DNA of 64,000 nt from Robiginitomaculum antarcticum DSM 21748 (GCF_000365025.1 NZ_KB823013.1:434001-498000); one strand, 5' to 3'; shown: positions 1 through 9,108, counted from the first letter of the stretch. Notes: generated by a model not told the origin, from the letters alone. Program-made: numbers and translations.

Positions 1-810
1 CAGCGGATATTTATTATTGATCGGCATAATCTGCGTACGCAATTCGTCATTGGCGGCATGAAGGGATATCGCCAGCATCGCATTGGTGCGCGCGCCCATC
101 GGCACAATTTGCGGCACCACGCCAGAGGTCGAGACAGTAATACGGCGGCGGCCAATACCGAGACCTTCGGGGTCGCAAATGATATCCAGAGAGTCGCCGA
201 CCTCATCGGTATTATATAGCGGCTCGCCCATGCCCATAAACACAATATTGGTCAATTTGCGCACATCCTGCGTCGTCGGCCATTCATCCAGATCATCACG
301 CGCCGCAATGACCTGCAACACGATTTCCTGTGCAGTCAGATTACGGACAAGACGCTGCGTTCCCGTATGGCAGAAGGTGCAGGTCAGCGTGCAGCCCACT
401 TGTGATGACACGCACAGCGCGCCGGTTTTGGACACGTCAGGAATAAAGACGCTTTCGACCTCTATGCCCGGCGCCATGCGGATCAGATATTTACGCGTCC
501 CGTCTTTGGAGATCAGGCGCTCGACAATTTCGGGGCGGGCCAGCGAGAAGGCTCCGGCAAATGTTTCGCGCAGGGGCTTGGCGATATTGGTCATCGCGTC
601 CCAGTCCGTGACGCCGTAATTATAAATCCAGTGAAACACCTGTTTCACCCGCATGCGGATTTTCTTGGGCTCAATACCGATACTGGCCAGCGCCTGCGCC
701 AGCTCGTCTCGCCCCAGACCGGCCAGCATGATGCGGCCTTCGCCATCACGCAATGCGCGCGGGAGAAGATCCGGAACCTCCGGTGTTTTATTTAAAAGCT
801 CTGTTGCCAT
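1..810 (-). CDS. rlmN: 23S rRNA (adenine2503-C2)-methyltransferase RlmN, 3' end outside window
   Basis: This radical SAM enzyme methylates C2 of A2503 in 23S rRNA and A37 of some tRNAs. The frame stays open to the left edge, so 270 codons are visible of a family usually 350-400 residues long. The radical SAM cluster motif CxxxCxxC is at Cys140, Cys144 and Cys147 (CTLTCTFC), preceded by CVSSQVG at 133-139. Near the edge the family block LAISLHA and then MPINNKYP can be read. The ATG at 810 was chosen because an AAGGG element lies about 8 bases upstream. It is divergent from the DUF1295 gene. Confidence 0.95.
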   Translation of the reverse strand, partial: MATELLNKTPEVPDLLPRALRDGEGRIMLAGLGRDELAQALASIGIEPKKIRMRVKQVFHWIYNYGVTDWDAMTNIAKPLRETFAGAFSLARPEIVERLISKDGTRKYLIRMAPGIEVESVFIPDVSKTGALCVSSQVGCTLTCTFCHTGTQRLVRNLTAQEIVLQVIAARDDLDEWPTTQDVRKLTNIVFMGMGEPLYNTDEVGDSLDIICDPEGLGIGRRRITVSTSGVVPQIVPMGARTNAMLAISLHAANDELRTQIMPINNKYPL

Positions 811-941
811 AGAGCGCGCCCTTAACACGGGCGTAAAATATTTAAAACGGGCAATGGCGGCTGCCGTATCTTGCCCGAATGCATCCTGATGGACATTTGA
901 CGCGTAACCAGTCTAAGCCTGATAGGGGCAGGGAGAACATC

Positions 942-1820
942 ATGCCAAAACATACGCGCCGCGCCGTCATCGCCATTATCTTTGGAACGCTCATCGGATT
1001 AGGGATGGGCTGGGCCGGGAGCCAAGGCGGGCTGCAACTTGGCGGTATCGGCATTTTCATGCTCTGCACCCTGCTCGCTTATCTCATCAACTGGATTATA
1101 TATGTGCCGTCAGCCCTGGCGCAGACCGAACATTATTTCGATCTGACGGGCGCGCTGACCTATTTATCGATGATCGCAGCGGCTTTATTTATGAGCGGAA
1201 ATTTCAGCGCGCGCGGGGTCATCGCCAGCACGATGGTCGCGATATGGGCCATTCGTCTGGGCGCTTTTTTATTCCGGCGCGTGAAAAAGGCGGGCAAAGA
1301 CGGGCGCTTTGACGATCTTAAAACCCATCCCGTTATCTTTTTTCAAGTCTGGACACTTCAAGGCCTGTGGTGCGTGCTGACCGTAGCCTGCGCGCTGGCG
1401 ATTATCACGTCGGGTATCGATAAACCCATAGGCCTCGTCGGCTATATCGGAATAGCGGTCTGGATTATCGGGTGCGCCATAGAAGCTATCGCCGATCACC
1501 AAAAGACGCGATTTAAAAATGACCTAAAAAATGAAGGCGACTTTATCAATGAGGGCCTGTGGGCCTGGTCGCGCCACCCCAATTATTTCGGCGAAATTAC
1601 CCTGTGGACAGGCATGGCAATCCTGGCGTTCCCCATCCTGTCAGGCTGGCAATATGCCGTGTTGATCTCGCCCGTCTTTATTTATCTGCTGCTCACCCGC
1701 GTCTCGGGCATTCCCATGCTGGAACGCCGCGGGAAACAGAAATGGGGCGACGACGCAGAGTACCAAGCTTATTTGGCGAATACCAATCGATTGCTGCCTT
1801 GGCCGCCCGCCGCTGACTAA
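942..1820 (+). CDS. DUF1295 family membrane protein (steroid 5-alpha-reductase-like)
   Basis: This is a polytopic membrane protein of the DUF1295 / 3-oxo-5-alpha-steroid 4-dehydrogenase-like superfamily, 292 residues from the chosen start. Family marks are EHYFDLTG in the N-terminal half and the C-terminal SRHPNYFGE block, which belongs to the cofactor-binding region of the isoprenylcysteine methyltransferase/5-alpha-reductase fold. At least six hydrophobic segments are evident. The frame is open from 879, but GGGAGAA just before the ATG at 942 makes that the likely start. The substrate is unknown; lipid or isoprenoid reduction is only an inference from the fold. Confidence 0.85.
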   Translation: MPKHTRRAVIAIIFGTLIGLGMGWAGSQGGLQLGGIGIFMLCTLLAYLINWIIYVPSALAQTEHYFDLTGALTYLSMIAAALFMSGNFSARGVIASTMVAIWAIRLGAFLFRRVKKAGKDGRFDDLKTHPVIFFQVWTLQGLWCVLTVACALAIITSGIDKPIGLVGYIGIAVWIIGCAIEAIADHQKTRFKNDLKNEGDFINEGLWAWSRHPNYFGEITLWTGMAILAFPILSGWQYAVLISPVFIYLLLTRVSGIPMLERRGKQKWGDDAEYQAYLANTNRLLPWPPAAD

Positions 1821-1903
1821 ATTAAATTGCCTGATCCGCTTAGGCCCGATAGAGCTTCGAGATGCATGCTCATCTCAATGCCTGCATCGCCGGAGACCTT
1901 TGA

Positions 1904-2383
1904 GTGATCGATACGCCCCATAATCCGGCCGATATTATCCGGCCCGCAGAGCCTCTCCCGCCTGTGCCTGTACGGCCGGCCAATTTGGGCATCGCGCTGT
2001 GGTTCATCTGTTTGGGCGCAATAGTGTTCAGTGTGTTTTTGGCGGCGACCCTAATTTTTACGCTTCTCGGTCTGATGGACGGGCAAAATATTCCCGAACG
2101 TTTGTCGGGCACGCCGCTCTATCTTTTTGCGGGCAGCTTCGGCATGGTGCCCGGCGCGCTTTTATATGTTTGGGGAAACACCCTGCTGCGCCGCGGCGCA
2201 AGCCGCGCTTTGGCGCTGTACCTCCTGACCTTTACGCTGCCCCTTATCGGCCTGGCCGGGTTTTTAAATCACTATAACGGACGGCTTTGGGCCGCTCTGA
2301 CTTTAATCTGTGTTATCGCGCTGGCGCTTATCGCCACCGTAATCTGGCGTGCGGCAGGGCGGATGAGGCGGCGAGCACAGTGA
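1904..2383 (+). CDS. Small membrane protein with four predicted TM segments, function unknown
   Basis: The product has 159 residues. Its N-terminus is proline-rich and cytoplasmic-looking (about 1-28), followed by four hydrophobic segments near residues 29-58, 68-92, 103-123 and 128-149, and it ends in a short arginine-rich tail. The start is GTG, supported by CGGAG about 9 bases upstream. I do not recognise the family. It lies in a same-strand run with the DUF1295 gene and a lipoprotein gene, but the gaps are large enough that co-transcription is uncertain. Confidence 0.7.
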   Translation: MIDTPHNPADIIRPAEPLPPVPVRPANLGIALWFICLGAIVFSVFLAATLIFTLLGLMDGQNIPERLSGTPLYLFAGSFGMVPGALLYVWGNTLLRRGASRALALYLLTFTLPLIGLAGFLNHYNGRLWAALTLICVIALALIATVIWRAAGRMRRRAQ

Positions 2384-2452
2384 TGTGACTTGCAGGGCGG
2401 CTGCTGCCTCTCTATATTTTGATTGAGAGAGGCAGATTTAAAGGAGTTGATG

Positions 2453-3079
2453 ATGGCATCACATATTAAATCGCTCATGGTAGCCTCCGCCGCAGCTTTG
2501 CTTGCGGCCTGCGCCACGGCGACACCCTATCAACCGGCGGCCAAAGTCGGCGCTTATGGTTTTGACCAACAACAGATCGAGAGCAATCGGTTTTCAGTGA
2601 GCTTTTCCGGTAATAGCCTGACCGAGCGCGAAACCGTTGAAACCTATCTCTTATACCGCGCAGCAGAGCTGGCCGTCGCCAATGGCTTTGATTATTTCAC
2701 CGTGGCCGAGGCGGAAACTGACGCTAACCGCCGCGTAGTCGCGACGCCCTCGCCTTATAGCGGCTTTAATGATCCATATTACCGCGGATTTTCTCCGCGC
2801 TATGATTTTTACCATCCGCGTTATGGCTGGCGGTCCCGCTATCAATTTAGCAGCGCTTTTCGCGCGCGGCGCGGCGGGTTTTACAACGGCTTTGGCAGCC
2901 CGTTTTACGACCCGTTCTATGACGATTTTGACTACCGCGAAGTCACGCGCTTCAAAGCCGGCGCGCAGGTCGTGATGGGCCACGGGACAAAACCCGACGG
3001 CGATATCCGCAGCTTTAACGCCCGCGAAGTCTTGCAAAATCTTGGCCCTAAAGTTGTCTTCCCCGAAGAGCCGTCCTAA
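2453..3079 (+). CDS. Lipoprotein resembling the CC0125/CC1285 family
   Basis: A 208-residue lipoprotein whose signal peptide ends in LLAAC. An AAGGAG at 2441-2446 favours the second of two adjacent ATGs (2453, spacing 6). The conserved-looking core runs from YGFDQQQIE through FSVSFSGNSLTERE to a stretch rich in alanine and leucine ending GFDYFTV. This pattern reminds me of the caulobacterial CC0125/CC1285 lipoprotein family, a judgement from memory. The middle (about residues 95-160) is rich in Tyr, Phe, Arg and Gly and low in complexity. Biochemical function is unknown. Confidence 0.7.
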   Translation: MASHIKSLMVASAAALLAACATATPYQPAAKVGAYGFDQQQIESNRFSVSFSGNSLTERETVETYLLYRAAELAVANGFDYFTVAEAETDANRRVVATPSPYSGFNDPYYRGFSPRYDFYHPRYGWRSRYQFSSAFRARRGGFYNGFGSPFYDPFYDDFDYREVTRFKAGAQVVMGHGTKPDGDIRSFNAREVLQNLGPKVVFPEEPS

Positions 3080-3115
3080 ACCCTGATTATATCTGCACTA
3101 TCAGGACGACGCCTT

Positions 3116-4087
3116 ATGCTCTCAAGACGGGCCTTTACATCACGCCTCATGGCCGCTCCGTTCGGGGCGGCCTTTGCATTGGGACTTCCAGCCTGCAGTA
3201 AGCGGGGCGCTTATAAAATTAGCCGCGAAGATGAAACGCTATTGCGTATGGACGCCAGCGCCTTGGGGCGGAATATGTCCGTCATTTTCGATCTGACCGA
3301 TCAGGATCGTGCGGAACGCCTGTGCGACGCCATAATGGCGCGTATGACCGCGCTGGACGCTGTATTTTCACTGGATAATCCGGATAGCGAGCTCTCACGC
3401 CTGAACCGCGAGGGGCATCTGGATACGCCGTCAGATTATCTTTTGGCGCTCAATCAATTTGCCCGGGAGATTACGATCGGCACGGGCGGCGCATTTAATA
3501 TTGCGGCGGCGCCTATTACCGCGCTTTACGTGCAGGGTGGCCAGCCTGATCCCGAATCGCTCGCCGCCGCTCTGATCGCCGCGCAGGGCTATGCGCTGCC
3601 GGGCCGCTTCGGACTAAAGCTCAGCCGCGACGATATGCAGTTGGATTTTAAAACCTGCCTGACCGGCTTTACTGCCGATATTATCAAAGCGCAATTGACC
3701 GGCGCTGACATAAGAAGCGCGCTGATCAATACGGGCAGCTTTGCCGCCATTGGCACGCGGTCTGATGGCCGCCCGTGGTCAATTGATATTTCAGCCCCTG
3801 ATGCGATGTCACTACCGCTAGACGGCGCAGGGCTGTCCTCTGAGAGCTTTGCGCAAGACGGATTTATGGTGGATCCGCGCCAGGGACAACAGCCCGCCCT
3901 TTACCGCAATGTTATCGTGACCGCTGACCGCGCCGTTCTGGCGGATGCGCTGTCTTCGGCCTTTTCGCTTATGCCCATGGCGGAAATAACCGCGCGCCGC
4001 AAAGCGCTTCTGGCCGGTGGACTGAGCGCGCGGTTGGATGTGCATCTGGTCAATAGAGCCGGACAGCAAATTGCCGTTAGGGGGTAA
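3116..4087 (+). CDS. ApbE-like (FAD:protein FMN transferase family) twin-arginine lipoprotein, active site altered
   Basis: A 323-residue protein. It begins with a twin-arginine type signal (SRRAF, residues 3-7) and a lipobox LPAC ending at Cys27. ApbE-fold landmarks follow: GGAFNIAAAPITALY (124-138), LDFKTCLTGFTAD (176-188, matching the LDLSTVGEGYAAD region of ApbE), ALINTGSFAAIG (202-213), VDPRQG (252-257) and ADALSSAF (276-283). The family histidine just before the xDPxTG motif is replaced (GFMVDP). It may therefore be a divergent or inactive flavinyltransferase. It lies 124 bases upstream of a TonB-dependent receptor gene, a pairing that suggests a link to iron uptake. Confidence 0.75.
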   Translation: MLSRRAFTSRLMAAPFGAAFALGLPACSKRGAYKISREDETLLRMDASALGRNMSVIFDLTDQDRAERLCDAIMARMTALDAVFSLDNPDSELSRLNREGHLDTPSDYLLALNQFAREITIGTGGAFNIAAAPITALYVQGGQPDPESLAAALIAAQGYALPGRFGLKLSRDDMQLDFKTCLTGFTADIIKAQLTGADIRSALINTGSFAAIGTRSDGRPWSIDISAPDAMSLPLDGAGLSSESFAQDGFMVDPRQGQQPALYRNVIVTADRAVLADALSSAFSLMPMAEITARRKALLAGGLSARLDVHLVNRAGQQIAVRG

Positions 4088-4133
4088 ATCATAAGTAAAT
4101 GAGAGGTTAATTTCTTAGGACTCTGCAGTTTGT

Positions 4134-4148
4134 TGAGAATCATTCGCA
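4134..4148. promoter_or_regulatory. Fur-box-like site upstream of the TonB receptor gene
   Basis: TGAGAATCATTCGCA matches the core Fur pattern TGATAATCATTATCA at 12 of 15 positions. It lies about 65 bases before the receptor start codon, where an iron-dependent operator would be expected. A Fur-family gene is present in this window at 32404. Binding is inferred only from this match. Confidence 0.5.
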
Positions 4149-4162
4149 TTTGCTGTTGTAAT

Positions 4163-4177
4163 TGCAATTCATTCTTA
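4163..4177. promoter_or_regulatory. Second, weaker Fur-box-like site
   Basis: TGCAATTCATTCTTA matches the same Fur core at 10 of 15 positions and lies 14 bases downstream of the first site. Overlapping or tandem Fur sites are common at siderophore receptor promoters, so the pair is more convincing than this site alone. Confidence 0.35.
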
Positions 4178-4211
4178 TTAAAGGCTACGCAACATCTATC
4201 GGAGACTTCTC

Positions 4212-6290
4212 ATGTTGCGTACCCACCTGCTCATCGGCACCGTTCTGGCCGGTATATTTTCCTCCCCTGCATATGGCGCGGCGCAAAGCGATGACGATGA
4301 AATCATCGTTACGGGCCAATATTTGTCCCTTGATCAATTAAACGCGGTGAAAACGCCGACACTGATTATCAATGTGCCGCAAAGCCTGTCGATTATCTCG
4401 GAAATTCAGATGAAAGAGCAGGCCTTCACCACTATAGGCGACATCTTACGTTACACGCCCGGCCTCTCAATCAGCCAAGGCGAAGGTCACCGCGACGCGA
4501 TTAATATTCGCGGAAACCAGAGCACAGCCGACTTCTTTCTCGATGGTCTACGTGATGACGTGCAATATTTCCGGCCTTTATATAATCTTGAAAAAGTTGA
4601 AATTTTGCGCGGATCCAACGCATTGCTGTTTGGGCGCGGCGGCGCGGGCGGCGTGATTAACCGCGTGCAAAAGCGCGCGGATAACAGCGATAATTTCACC
4701 ACGCTCTCGGGCAGCGTCGACACATTCGGCGCCTTCCAGCTCTCCGCGGATACCAATATGCCGGTCGGTGAGACGGGCGCGTTTCGGCTAAACGGATTTT
4801 ACGAACAGCTCGACAATCACCGTGATTTTTATGACGGTAAGCGGTACGGCCTCAACCCAACCGTGGGCTTTGATATTTCGCCAAAGACGCGGGTCAACCT
4901 GTCTTATGAATATCTTAGCGATGACCGCGTTGTCGATCGCGGCGTGCCGTCTGTTAGCGTTGCAGGCGCGCCGGATCGTCCGCTCGAAGGATTTGATACT
5001 ACATTTTTCGGCTCAGCTGATGAGAACCAAACCACGCTGGAAGCCAATATTTTTACGGGGCGTGTTGAGCATGAATTGACCGAAACATTGCGCGCCAATG
5101 TCACTCTGCGCTATGCTGATTATGACAAGCTGTACCAAAACATTTACGTCAATGGTTATGACGCAGCGGCGAATACTCTGGTGCTGGACGGCTATCAGGA
5201 TACAACAGGCCGCGAGAATCTGATCCTGCAAGGCAATCTGGTTGGCGAGTTTGCAACCGGTGCAATCGGGCATACCCTACTGGTCGGTGCGGAAGTGGGA
5301 AGCCAAGACACGAGCAATGCGCGCAATGATAATGTCTTTACCGCCAATAATGATGACCAGATCACAATCGGATTCACGGATCCGCTCAACATTCCGGCCT
5401 TCTCATTTTCCAATCCCGCCCGTAACCGCGCCTCGGATGTGCAGTTCAGCTCGTTTTATATCCAAAACCAGGTCAGCTTGACCGAAGCGTTTAAAATCGT
5501 TCTGGGCGCGCGTTATGATGTCTTCGATATTGACGTCACTGACATTGCTGCGGGCGGCGCGCAATTTAGCCGCCGCGATGCTGAGATTACGCCGCGTGTC
5601 GGCGCAATTTATAAGCCTGCGGATAATATCTCATTTTATGCCAGCTATAGCGAAACCTTCCTGCCGCGCTCCGGCGATCAGTTTTTGACGCTTAGTCTGG
5701 ACAGTGAAGGCACGCGCCCGCAATTTTATGAAAATAAAGAGATCGGCGCGAAATGGGATATTCGCTCAAATCTCAGCCTGACGGCCGCCGTGTTCGAATT
5801 AGGCCGCGAAGCGTTCACAACGGTTGATCCGGCCGATCCGGCGCAAACGCTGATTATTGACGGATCAACAACGCGCGGCTTTGAAGTCCAGCTGGCCGGT
5901 AATATCACGGACGATTGGTTCATCAGTACGGGCTATAGCTATATGGACGGGCAGGTCGAAGGCGGCGCGCTGGACGGGAATGAAACCCGCCAGACACCGG
6001 AAAATATGCTGTCAGTTTGGAACCGCTATGACGTCACCCAGGATTTCGGTCTGGGGCTGGGCGTGACCTATCAGAGCGCTTCATTTGTGCGCGAAGATAA
6101 CGCCGTAGAAGTTCCGGGCTATACGCGCGTCGACGCCGCCGCCTATTATAATCTTAGCGAGGATCTGCGCGTGCAGCTCAATGTCGAAAACCTGTTTGAT
6201 GTCAGCTATTTTCCTGACGCGCACAGCAATGATAATATCTCGACCGGCAAGCCGCTCAATGCGCGCTTCACTGTCGCCAAAACCTTCTAG
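4212..6290 (+). CDS. TonB-dependent siderophore receptor
   Basis: A 692-residue outer-membrane receptor, the usual size for ferric-siderophore gates. A signal peptide ends near AYGA (residue 23), followed by a TonB-box-like DEIIVTG. The plug domain (about 45-160) has VPQSLSII, DILRYTPGLS, INIRGN, DFFLDGLRDD and the typical EILRGSNALLFGRGG. The beta-barrel follows and ends in an aromatic C-terminal residue (KTF), as outer-membrane insertion requires. The ATG has GGAGA about 7 bases upstream. The plug resembles catecholate/hydroxamate siderophore receptors, but the ligand cannot be read from sequence. Two Fur-like sites precede it and a strong terminator follows. Confidence 0.92.
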   Translation: MLRTHLLIGTVLAGIFSSPAYGAAQSDDDEIIVTGQYLSLDQLNAVKTPTLIINVPQSLSIISEIQMKEQAFTTIGDILRYTPGLSISQGEGHRDAINIRGNQSTADFFLDGLRDDVQYFRPLYNLEKVEILRGSNALLFGRGGAGGVINRVQKRADNSDNFTTLSGSVDTFGAFQLSADTNMPVGETGAFRLNGFYEQLDNHRDFYDGKRYGLNPTVGFDISPKTRVNLSYEYLSDDRVVDRGVPSVSVAGAPDRPLEGFDTTFFGSADENQTTLEANIFTGRVEHELTETLRANVTLRYADYDKLYQNIYVNGYDAAANTLVLDGYQDTTGRENLILQGNLVGEFATGAIGHTLLVGAEVGSQDTSNARNDNVFTANNDDQITIGFTDPLNIPAFSFSNPARNRASDVQFSSFYIQNQVSLTEAFKIVLGARYDVFDIDVTDIAAGGAQFSRRDAEITPRVGAIYKPADNISFYASYSETFLPRSGDQFLTLSLDSEGTRPQFYENKEIGAKWDIRSNLSLTAAVFELGREAFTTVDPADPAQTLIIDGSTTRGFEVQLAGNITDDWFISTGYSYMDGQVEGGALDGNETRQTPENMLSVWNRYDVTQDFGLGLGVTYQSASFVREDNAVEVPGYTRVDAAAYYNLSEDLRVQLNVENLFDVSYFPDAHSNDNISTGKPLNARFTVAKTF

Positions 6291-6312
6291 ATTTAATTTT
6301 AAATTAAAATCA

Positions 6313-6346
6313 AAAAACGCCGGGCTGTGACCCGGCGTTTTTATTT
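6313..6346. terminator. Bidirectional intrinsic terminator between convergent genes
   Basis: A perfect stem ACGCCGGG/CCCGGCGT with a six-base loop (6325-6330) is flanked by an A-run on the left and a T-run on the right. It can therefore terminate both the receptor transcript (+) and the SDR transcript (-), which converge here. Confidence 0.9.
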
Positions 6347-6361
6347 TGAAAAGAGATATAT

Positions 6362-7147
6362 TTAGCGCGGGGGCATGCGGGCCGCTGCGTCGGCGCGAAG
6401 ATATTCGCCGTTAATATAAATATTCTCGGCCATAAATTCGACCACTTTGGCGTATTCCTGCGTCGTGCCGAAGCGCGCGGGGAACTGTACATGGGCGCGC
6501 AGGTTTTCTTTCACTTCGGGTTTCATCTGCTCGTATATCGGCGTTTCGAAAAAGCCCGGCAGGATGGTGTTACAGCGAATGCCTTCGCGCGCCAGATCGC
6601 GCGCCATCGGCAAAGCCATAGCTAATATGCCGCCTTTGGATGAGGCGTAAGCGACCTGTCCGATTTGTCCGTCCTGCGCAGCCACGGAAGCGGTATTGAT
6701 AATCACGCCGCGCTCACCATCAGGCGCGGTAGGATCAAGGCTCATCATGCCGGCGGCGGATTTCGAGGCGCAGATAAATGTGCCGATCAAATTAATATTG
6801 ATAATGCGGGTATAAAAAGCGATGTCATGAGCGCTAATCTCTCCGGTATCGCGCTTGCGCGAGGCCGTTTTCATGCCGCCGCCAATACCGGCACAATTGA
6901 CCATGACGCGTTCCTGTCCATTCGCCGCGCGGGCCGCGTCAAATCCGGCCTGAACACTGGCCTCATCGGCGACATTGACCTTATGGAAGCTTGCGCCAAT
7001 CTCTTTTGCAACAGCCTCGCCGCGCTCTTCATTCATATCGAAAATACCGACTTTCACGCCGCGCGACGCGAAAAGCCGGGCGGTCCCTTCTCCGAGTCCG
7101 GAGGCGCCGCCTGTCACAATAGCGGTTGTCGAGCTGTCAAGTTTCAT
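6362..7147 (-). CDS. SDR family oxidoreductase (3-hydroxyacyl-CoA dehydrogenase type-2-like)
   Basis: A 261-residue classical short-chain dehydrogenase. It has the nucleotide-binding TGGASGLG near residue 13, DMNEE after strand 2 (suggesting NAD rather than NADP preference), NCAG, a catalytic serine in INTASVAAQ and the catalytic pair YASSK. The insert after NCAG and the overall spacing resemble the type-2 3-hydroxyacyl-CoA dehydrogenase (HSD17B10) group, which acts in beta-oxidation or branched-chain degradation. The ATG is preceded by AAGGA. It is monocistronic: a terminator on the same strand lies upstream and a bidirectional one downstream. Confidence 0.85.
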   Translation of the reverse strand: MKLDSSTTAIVTGGASGLGEGTARLFASRGVKVGIFDMNEERGEAVAKEIGASFHKVNVADEASVQAGFDAARAANGQERVMVNCAGIGGGMKTASRKRDTGEISAHDIAFYTRIININLIGTFICASKSAAGMMSLDPTAPDGERGVIINTASVAAQDGQIGQVAYASSKGGILAMALPMARDLAREGIRCNTILPGFFETPIYEQMKPEVKENLRAHVQFPARFGTTQEYAKVVEFMAENIYINGEYLRADAAARMPPR

Positions 7148-7207
7148 GGAAATATCCTTTTTTACCTATGCGTGGGTCGTATAAAGATAAATGGGGACGC
7201 GTAAAAC

Positions 7208-7241
7208 CAAAAAACCGTCCCTGCGCAAGGCGCTGGGACGG
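7208..7241 (-). terminator. Intrinsic terminator of the hrcA-grpE transcript
   Basis: On the minus strand, stem CCGTCCC/GGGACGG (7215-7241, with an inner CGC/GCG pairing) runs directly into TTTTTTGGTTTT. It lies 120 bases beyond the grpE stop codon and before the SDR gene, so it isolates the two units. The rest of the gap from 7148 to 7360 shows no gene. Confidence 0.8.
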
Positions 7242-7360
7242 CTCCGCTGATTCAATGTGGGGCAAATCAGCTATAGGGACAATGCCCTGTGAGCCTGTTA
7301 GTTCCCTCTGTCACTGAAGTCTCACATCAAAGTAATACGAGGTTAATATCCCGCTAATCC

Positions 7361-8017
7361 TTAACCGAGATGGGCGGGACCGGTAGACACAGCCACCATA
7401 GCGGCGCGCAATGTGCGTTCGCCCAATTTAAATCCGTTTTGCATCACCTCGGCGACGTCACCTTTGGTCTCGGTCGAGGGGATATTGGCGACAGCCTGAT
7501 GCACATTCGGATCAAATTTGGAGCCTTTGCCCGGCACGGCTGTGACGCCGTGACGCGCCAGCACCGCCATGAGGTTCTTTTCCGTCAGCTCAATGCCTTC
7601 CAGCAGACTAATGGCATTTTCACCCATATCTTCGCGGGCTTTACCGTCCAGATTATGTAGAGCGCGGGAGAGATTGTCATGAACGGAGAGCATATCAACA
7701 GCAAAGCGTTCAATCGCATAAGCGCGTGCGGAGACCGCTTCGCGTTCGGCGCGTTTTTTAACATTTTGCGCGTCGGCCATGGCCCGTAAGGCGCGGTCTT
7801 TCATATCCGCCAGTTCAGCTTCCAGCGCGGCGATTTTTTCATCGGCATCGGGCGCGTCGCGCGGTTCAGGATCGGGATCAGAAGCTTTATCTGAAAACGC
7901 GGCATCGGCCATGTCAGGCGCGGCAGCGGCAGGCGGGCTGTCTTTTTGACCCTGCGCGATCTGCTCCAGCACAGCGTCCAGTTCATCCATTGTCGGTTCG
8001 GTTTTGTTCGTACTCAT
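7361..8017 (-). CDS. grpE: Nucleotide exchange factor GrpE
   Basis: GrpE is the cochaperone that releases ADP from DnaK during the folding cycle. The 218-residue product has a disordered acidic N-terminus (about 1-60), a long charged helix (IAALEAELADMKDRALRAMA) that forms the dimer stalk, and the family C-terminal region with VHDNLSRAL, FDPNVHQAV and NGFKLGERTLRAAMV. Its start codon overlaps the hrcA stop by one base (TAATG), so translation is probably coupled. An intrinsic terminator follows. Confidence 0.95.
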   Translation of the reverse strand: MSTNKTEPTMDELDAVLEQIAQGQKDSPPAAAAPDMADAAFSDKASDPDPEPRDAPDADEKIAALEAELADMKDRALRAMADAQNVKKRAEREAVSARAYAIERFAVDMLSVHDNLSRALHNLDGKAREDMGENAISLLEGIELTEKNLMAVLARHGVTAVPGKGSKFDPNVHQAVANIPSTETKGDVAEVMQNGFKLGERTLRAAMVAVSTGPAHLG

Positions 8018-9108
8018 TATTCATCCTTTGGACGGCCCAGAAGCCGCCCTACAATTTGGGCCGTATAATCCACCATCGGAATAACCCGCGCATAATTTAG
8101 CCGCGTCGGCCCGATGACCGCCACAGCTCCGATAATTTGGGCGTCAGCACCCAGATAAGGGGCCACCACCATAGAGCTACCCGATAATGCAAAAAGCGGG
8201 TTTTCCGACCCGATAAAAATTTTCACACCATCTGCGGTTTCTGTCCTGTCGAGCAGGTCAATCAGCGCTTCTTTGCGTTCGAGCTCTTCGAACAGACGCT
8301 GTACCCGTTCTAAATCGGTTTGCGCCTGCACATTGTCAAGGAGTCGCGAGCGCCCGCGTACAATCAAACTGCGTTTTTTATCACCTGACCAATCCGCCAG
8401 CCCCTGTTTGATCAGGCTCGCCGCCGCGCTGTCCAGTGCCGCGCGGCCATCGCTGATCTCGGCTAAAATCTGTGTGCGCGATTGATCCAGCGTTCGGCCC
8501 TTAAGGCGCGCGGAGAGATAATTACCCGCCTGCTCAAGCTGCGCCGGCAAAACGCCGCGCGGCAGATTCATAATCCGGTTCTCGACCTGTCCATCGGCAT
8601 AAACCAGAACGGCGAGGGCGCGGTCCACGTCCAGCCCGACAAATTCGACATGACGCAGCGCATTTTGCATAGACGGCGTCAAAACAAGTCCCGCTCCGCC
8701 GGCAAGACCCGAGAGTAATGACGAGGCGCGCGCCAGCACATCATCAGGAGACTGGTTCGACGCTGTAATCTGTGCTTCCATTTGGCGGCGTTCGGCCTTG
8801 GAGAGGTCGCCAATTTCAAGCAGGCCGTCGACGAAGAGGCGCAGCCCGTGCTGTGTCGGGCGGCGTCCGGCGCTGATATGGTCTTTACCGAGCAGGCCCA
8901 GCTGAGACAACTCGCCCATAATATTGCGGATGGTCGCCGCCGAGAATGACAGCCCTTCGCGGCCGGATAATTGTTCCGCCAGCGATTTTGATCCCACCGC
9001 CTGCCCCGTCGCCAGATAGGTCTGCACCAGATCAGCGAAAACGGCCCGCGCGCGCGCGTCAATTGCGGCGAGCGGCGAACCGGGGAGGATGAGATCGGGC
9101 GGGGTCAT
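8017..9108 (-). CDS. hrcA: Heat-inducible transcriptional repressor HrcA
   Basis: HrcA represses groE-type heat-shock genes by binding CIRCE elements. The 363-residue product has an N-terminal winged helix (RARAVFADLVQTYLATGQAVGSKSL), the family block SAATIRNIMGELSQLGLL, and a C-terminal GAF-like dimer region with GVKIFIGSEN and VIGPTRLNY. The frame is open back to 9195, inside yraN, but the ATG at 9108 fits the family start. No CIRCE element was noticed near this gene, so autoregulation is not supported here. Confidence 0.93.
   Translation of the reverse strand: MTPPDLILPGSPLAAIDARARAVFADLVQTYLATGQAVGSKSLAEQLSGREGLSFSAATIRNIMGELSQLGLLGKDHISAGRRPTQHGLRLFVDGLLEIGDLSKAERRQMEAQITASNQSPDDVLARASSLLSGLAGGAGLVLTPSMQNALRHVEFVGLDVDRALAVLVYADGQVENRIMNLPRGVLPAQLEQAGNYLSARLKGRTLDQSRTQILAEISDGRAALDSAAASLIKQGLADWSGDKKRSLIVRGRSRLLDNVQAQTDLERVQRLFEELERKEALIDLLDRTETADGVKIFIGSENPLFALSGSSMVVAPYLGADAQIIGAVAVIGPTRLNYARVIPMVDYTAQIVGRLLGRPKDE

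Noticed and set aside
631-648. GTGAAACA-CC-TGTTTCAC, looks like a parS palindrome
   Set aside because: The half-sites are in the reversed order and split by two bases; true parS is TGTTTCAC joined to GTGAAACA. It lies in rlmN coding sequence far from parAB.
3082-3105. CCTGAT/ATCAGG hairpin as a terminator
   Set aside because: The loop is 12 bases and no T-run follows, so it is not a convincing intrinsic terminator.
6293-6307. TTAA-N7-TTAA CtrA-box match
   Set aside because: It lies in an AT-only stretch between convergent genes next to a terminator, with no promoter to control, so chance is the simpler reading.
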